Positions 61,440-64,000 of a DNA stretch of 64,000 bases are shown here, piece by piece. Both the position numbers and the translations under genes were made by a program. The notes beneath the pieces are model-generated. The model was not told the DNA's origin and ran no database searches. It saw nothing but the letters and a program-made list of their open reading frames with translations. Every line of letters begins with the position of its first letter. The first letter of the stretch is position 1. Origin of the DNA: DHVE2 group archaeon (GTDB lineage: Archaea > Thermoplasmatota > Thermoplasmata > Thermoplasmatales > Aciduliprofundaceae); assembly GCA_027023265.1 (NCBI GenBank), contig JALVVV010000055.1, positions 83,907 through 147,906 on the forward strand, in the 5' to 3' direction.

Positions 61440-62835
61440 TTTCCCACCTCTCAATGTATTTTCCACGTATGCGAAGCACTTTAATCGCCTTTACAGCTCT
61501 TTCTATGCTCATGTAAACGGGAACCTTGTTTTCTTCAAATTTAGCTGCCATTTTCATGGCGAAATCGCTACCGATGCTTCCTACAACAATGGGCTTGCTC
61601 CCGTTTCTATGCCACTTGGTTATTATATCCACAAGTTTCTCGCTAATAAGTGGTGTTTGAAATAGTGCGTAAACAAGTATCGCATCCACGTTAGGGTCCG
61701 ATTGTAACGCTTCCAGAACCCCGTCGTAATCATCGTCGCTAGCCTGTGCGGTCATGTCTATCGGGTTTTCCACTGAGGCAAAGGGAACAACTTCCTCTTT
61801 AATCGTTCTCTTAGTTTTCTCGTCCAATGATGCCATTTTCATGCCAATTCCATGCTCTTCGCTCTCTATGTAGTCTGTCGTCACAACCCCAACCCCCCCT
61901 GCGGAGGTTACCACTGCGATTCTATCACCCATTATTGGTTTCCCATACGCAAGGGCCCGGGCATAATCTACCAGCTCAACTTCATCGTAGGCACGGATAA
62001 CTCCCACCTGCTTGAACGCCCCGTCTGCAACTGCATCGTTTCCTCCAAGTGCTCCCGTGTGCAGGCTTGCTGCTTTGCCTCCTCGTGAAGTTCTCCCGGC
62101 TTTTAGAACAACCACGGGCTTTTTTCTTGTGACTCGGGATGCTATTTTCATGAACTCTTTTCCATCTTTGAAGCTTTCTATGTACATTATTATTGCCCGG
62201 CTCATATCATCTTTTCCAAAGTACTCTAAAAGTTCATTTTCGTTTACATCTACCCGGTTTCCCAGGTTTATAAATGCCGAAAACCCAACATTGTACATCG
62301 ACACGGAATCCATCGTCAAGAGGCCCAGCGCCCCGCTTTGGGTAACGAATGCAATGTCCCCATTGCCGGGAAAACGTGAGCGTTCAGGAACCACAAGAGC
62401 GGTATTTACCCCGGTGGATGGTATGTATATTCCCACAGTATTTGGTCCAATTATTCTCGCATCGTGCTCTCTTGCTTTTTCCAGCATGTATTTTTCCATT
62501 TCTTTGCCTTTTTTTCCTGTCTCCCCAAATCCGCCCGCGATGGGAATTATGAACTTTGCCTTTTTAGCCACATCTTCAAATACCTTGACTGTGAGCTCGG
62601 CGGGTAATGTTATCACTGCCAGGTCCACCTCTGGCAAATCTTCAACGTTTTTATATACTCTGTATCCCAGTATCTCGCCGCCTTTTGGATTTACCGGGTA
62701 TACTTTGCCTTTGAAATTGTGAGATACCAGATTTTTCAGCACTACATAACCTATCTTTGTGGGATTATGAGACGCTCCAACGACTGCGATGCTTTTTGGA
62801 TTCACCAACCTGGAGAACATAATGGGTAAATACAT
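61432..62835 (-). CDS. acdA: ADP-forming acyl-CoA synthetase, CoA-binding (alpha) subunit
   Basis: The 467-residue subunit contains the CoA-binding Rossmann domain (SIAVVGASHNPTKIGYVVLKNL), two succinyl-CoA-ligase-like domains, the IGPNTVGIYIPSTGVNTA block, and the conserved phosphohistidine region GRTSRGGKAASLHTGALGGNDAV. It is co-transcribed with the beta subunit. ATG 62835 and ATG 62820 (MFSRLVNPKSIAV) are both possible starts; the second is closer to the usual family N-terminus. Substrate range (acetyl, branched, aryl) cannot be told. Confidence 0.93.
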   Translation of the reverse strand: MYLPIMFSRLVNPKSIAVVGASHNPTKIGYVVLKNLVSHNFKGKVYPVNPKGGEILGYRVYKNVEDLPEVDLAVITLPAELTVKVFEDVAKKAKFIIPIAGGFGETGKKGKEMEKYMLEKAREHDARIIGPNTVGIYIPSTGVNTALVVPERSRFPGNGDIAFVTQSGALGLLTMDSVSMYNVGFSAFINLGNRVDVNENELLEYFGKDDMSRAIIMYIESFKDGKEFMKIASRVTRKKPVVVLKAGRTSRGGKAASLHTGALGGNDAVADGAFKQVGVIRAYDEVELVDYARALAYGKPIMGDRIAVVTSAGGVGVVTTDYIESEEHGIGMKMASLDEKTKRTIKEEVVPFASVENPIDMTAQASDDDYDGVLEALQSDPNVDAILVYALFQTPLISEKLVDIITKWHRNGSKPIVVGSIGSDFAMKMAAKFEENKVPVYMSIERAVKAIKVLRIRGKYIERWENE

Positions 62836-62842
62836 TATCCGA

Positions 62843-64000
62843 TTAAATGCCTTCGCTCGTGTAAATGGCTTTTCCGTCCACGTACGTGGCCATCACGTTT
62901 CTATCGTCACCCAAAAACATAAGCTCAGAGAGTATTTCATCGGTGCTCATTGTAATGTCAGAAACTTTTAGCACCACGAAATCTCCCTGTTTTCCTGGTT
63001 CCAGTGAGCCTGTATAATCATCGATTCCCAAAACCCTCGCACCGCCAGAAGTTAAGAGATTGAAAGCGGTTCTTGGTGTTATGGGGTTTGCATAATATGC
63101 ATCTCTTAATACGGGCATCAGGTTCATAAATGGCCCAGCTGCCACGTCTGTTCCTATCCCTATGTCTATTCTTTTTTTCATCAGTTCAGAAATTGGCATG
63201 TTTCCACTGTGCAGGAAAAAATTTGACGATGGACAGTGTGCTATTTTTGCATTTCTTTTTGCTATTAAATCCATTTCCTTCGGGGTTAGATGTACCCCGT
63301 GAGCGAGTACAGTTCTTTTTGTTAGTACCCCTGCAGAGTCATACACTTCTGCATAATTCTTGCCGTACATCTTTTTTACGAGTTCAATCTCCTCGTGTTG
63401 CTCTGAAATATGGGTCTGAATCCTTAAATTCAATTTCCTGGCAGTACTTGCGGTTTCCTTCATCATTTCCATACTGCACGCCGGTGCAAATCGCAAAGTG
63501 AGCACATACGCTGCCCTTTTTCCATCCAGACGATTAACCATGATTTTCATACTTTTTTTTGCATCTCTAACCGTGGTTTTGAGTTCTTCTGGCACGTTCG
63601 TATCCATCAATGTTTGTCCCATGAACGTTCTAATTCCTATCCTTTTTGCCTCTTCAAAAGCTATTTCCGTGCTTTCTATATTTGGTGGGCCGAAAACCAT
63701 TGCTGAGGTGGTTCCATTTTTTGCCAGTTCGTAAAAGAATTTAGCGGAATTCTTTTTAGCGTAATTCTCATCTAAAAATTTTATTTCCTCGGGGAATACG
63801 TATTTTTCCAGCCATTCTAAAAGCGAAGTGCTCCATTTACCCCTTATATTTACCTGAGGAAGGTGAATGTGAGTGTCTATAAACCCGGGCATTATTATGA
63901 AGTCCTCATAATTAATTATTTCGCATTCTGGCTTTTCTTCTGTTATTTTTTTAATTTTTCCGTTGGATATGATTAGATATCCATTAATGTCTATTATTTC
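62843..64000 (-). CDS. guaD: Guanine deaminase (5' end cut by window edge)
   Basis: The amidohydrolase has PGFIDTHIHLPQVNIRGKWSTSLLEWLEKYVFP, typical for GuaD, then TPRFAP-like TLRFAPACS, QTHISEQHEE, LAHGVHLTPKEMDLIA, HCPSSNFFLHSG and GIGTDVAAG. These give the zinc ligands and match guanine deaminases, which turn guanine to xanthine; related SAH/MTA deaminases are the main alternative. The frame continues without stop to 64000 (GYLIISNGKIKKIT just before the edge), so the ATG inside the motif at 63892 is not the start. It lies 7 nt upstream of the acd genes. Confidence 0.85.
   Translation of the reverse strand, partial: EIIDINGYLIISNGKIKKITEEKPECEIINYEDFIIMPGFIDTHIHLPQVNIRGKWSTSLLEWLEKYVFPEEIKFLDENYAKKNSAKFFYELAKNGTTSAMVFGPPNIESTEIAFEEAKRIGIRTFMGQTLMDTNVPEELKTTVRDAKKSMKIMVNRLDGKRAAYVLTLRFAPACSMEMMKETASTARKLNLRIQTHISEQHEEIELVKKMYGKNYAEVYDSAGVLTKRTVLAHGVHLTPKEMDLIAKRNAKIAHCPSSNFFLHSGNMPISELMKKRIDIGIGTDVAAGPFMNLMPVLRDAYYANPITPRTAFNLLTSGGARVLGIDDYTGSLEPGKQGDFVVLKVSDITMSTDEILSELMFLGDDRNVMATYVDGKAIYTSEGI

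Overview
The window is chromosomal DNA from an archaeon. It encodes archaeal ribosomal proteins S19e and S15, a PDCD5-type DNA-binding protein, prefoldin beta, KEOPS Pcc1, the GatDE amidotransferase, the archaeal-type S-adenosylmethionine synthetase, the archaeal route to 4'-phosphopantothenate, NreA, AglB and an HMG-CoA synthase/thiolase/DUF35 mevalonate cluster. TATA-like boxes lie about 25-27 nt in front of many start codons, which suggests much leaderless transcription. Gene content resembles the Thermoplasmatota, perhaps an Aciduliprofundum (DHVE2)-like peptide-fermenting thermophile. That name is inference; no 16S gene is present.

Layout. 0-1.5 kb: PDCD5 (cut by the edge), S19e, a Nudix hydrolase and a SemiSWEET transporter. 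1.7-6.0 kb: a tightly packed six-gene operon of zinc-ribbon membrane proteins, a coiled-coil protein and an SPFH protein with three zinc ribbons; it resembles the bacterial ydjGHI membrane-stress operon. 6.1-8.7 kb: mevalonate entry enzymes. 8.7-10.6 kb: Toprim, DUF167, methyltransferase and adenosine-specific kinase. 10.8-17.8 kb: a roughly 2,080-residue AglB with a very long Ig-like extension and a co-transcribed CARDB-type membrane protein. 17.8-23.7 kb: a minus-strand signalling operon (PH-like, V4R, KaiC-like ATPase, roadblock-like, coiled-coil/winged helix, two paralogous unknowns), with a pair of near-identical 19-bp direct repeats upstream. 23.8-26.6 kb: RuvC-like protein, unknown, HDAC-family deacetylase and a TumE/TumA-like pair. 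26.8-29.0 kb: biotin-dependent decarboxylase/carboxylase subunits including a 50-residue delta-like protein. 29-34 kb: phosphoesterase, coiled-coil zinc ribbon, MFS transporter, phosphopantothenate synthesis, RecJ-like nuclease and S15.

34.3-48.9 kb: a secreted phosphoesterase with a PEF-CTERM-like tail, dCMP deaminase, COG2426 membrane protein, uridine phosphorylase, a bacterial-type QueA, SAM synthetase, GNAT, HutI, GatE/GatD and a large surface protein. 48.9-54.0 kb: ArgS, Nnr, PurD, ScpB. 54.2-57.7 kb: a DUF1611 protein, a 13-bp tandem repeat, two tandem DUF2378/HNOB-like proteins and NreA. Then tRNA-Ser(UGA), a bacterial-type glutamate dehydrogenase, Pcc1-prefoldin-DHH, ADP-forming acyl-CoA synthetase subunits, and a guanine deaminase cut by the right edge.

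Together the metabolic genes (glutamate dehydrogenase, ADP-forming acyl-CoA synthetase, the biotin-dependent carboxylase/decarboxylase, imidazolonepropionase) fit amino-acid fermentation. The most promising loci for new biology are the SPFH/zinc-ribbon operon, the V4R-KaiC-roadblock operon with its repeats, and the extended AglB. No CRISPR array, transposase or rRNA was seen, and no stretch over 300 bases lacks a gene.
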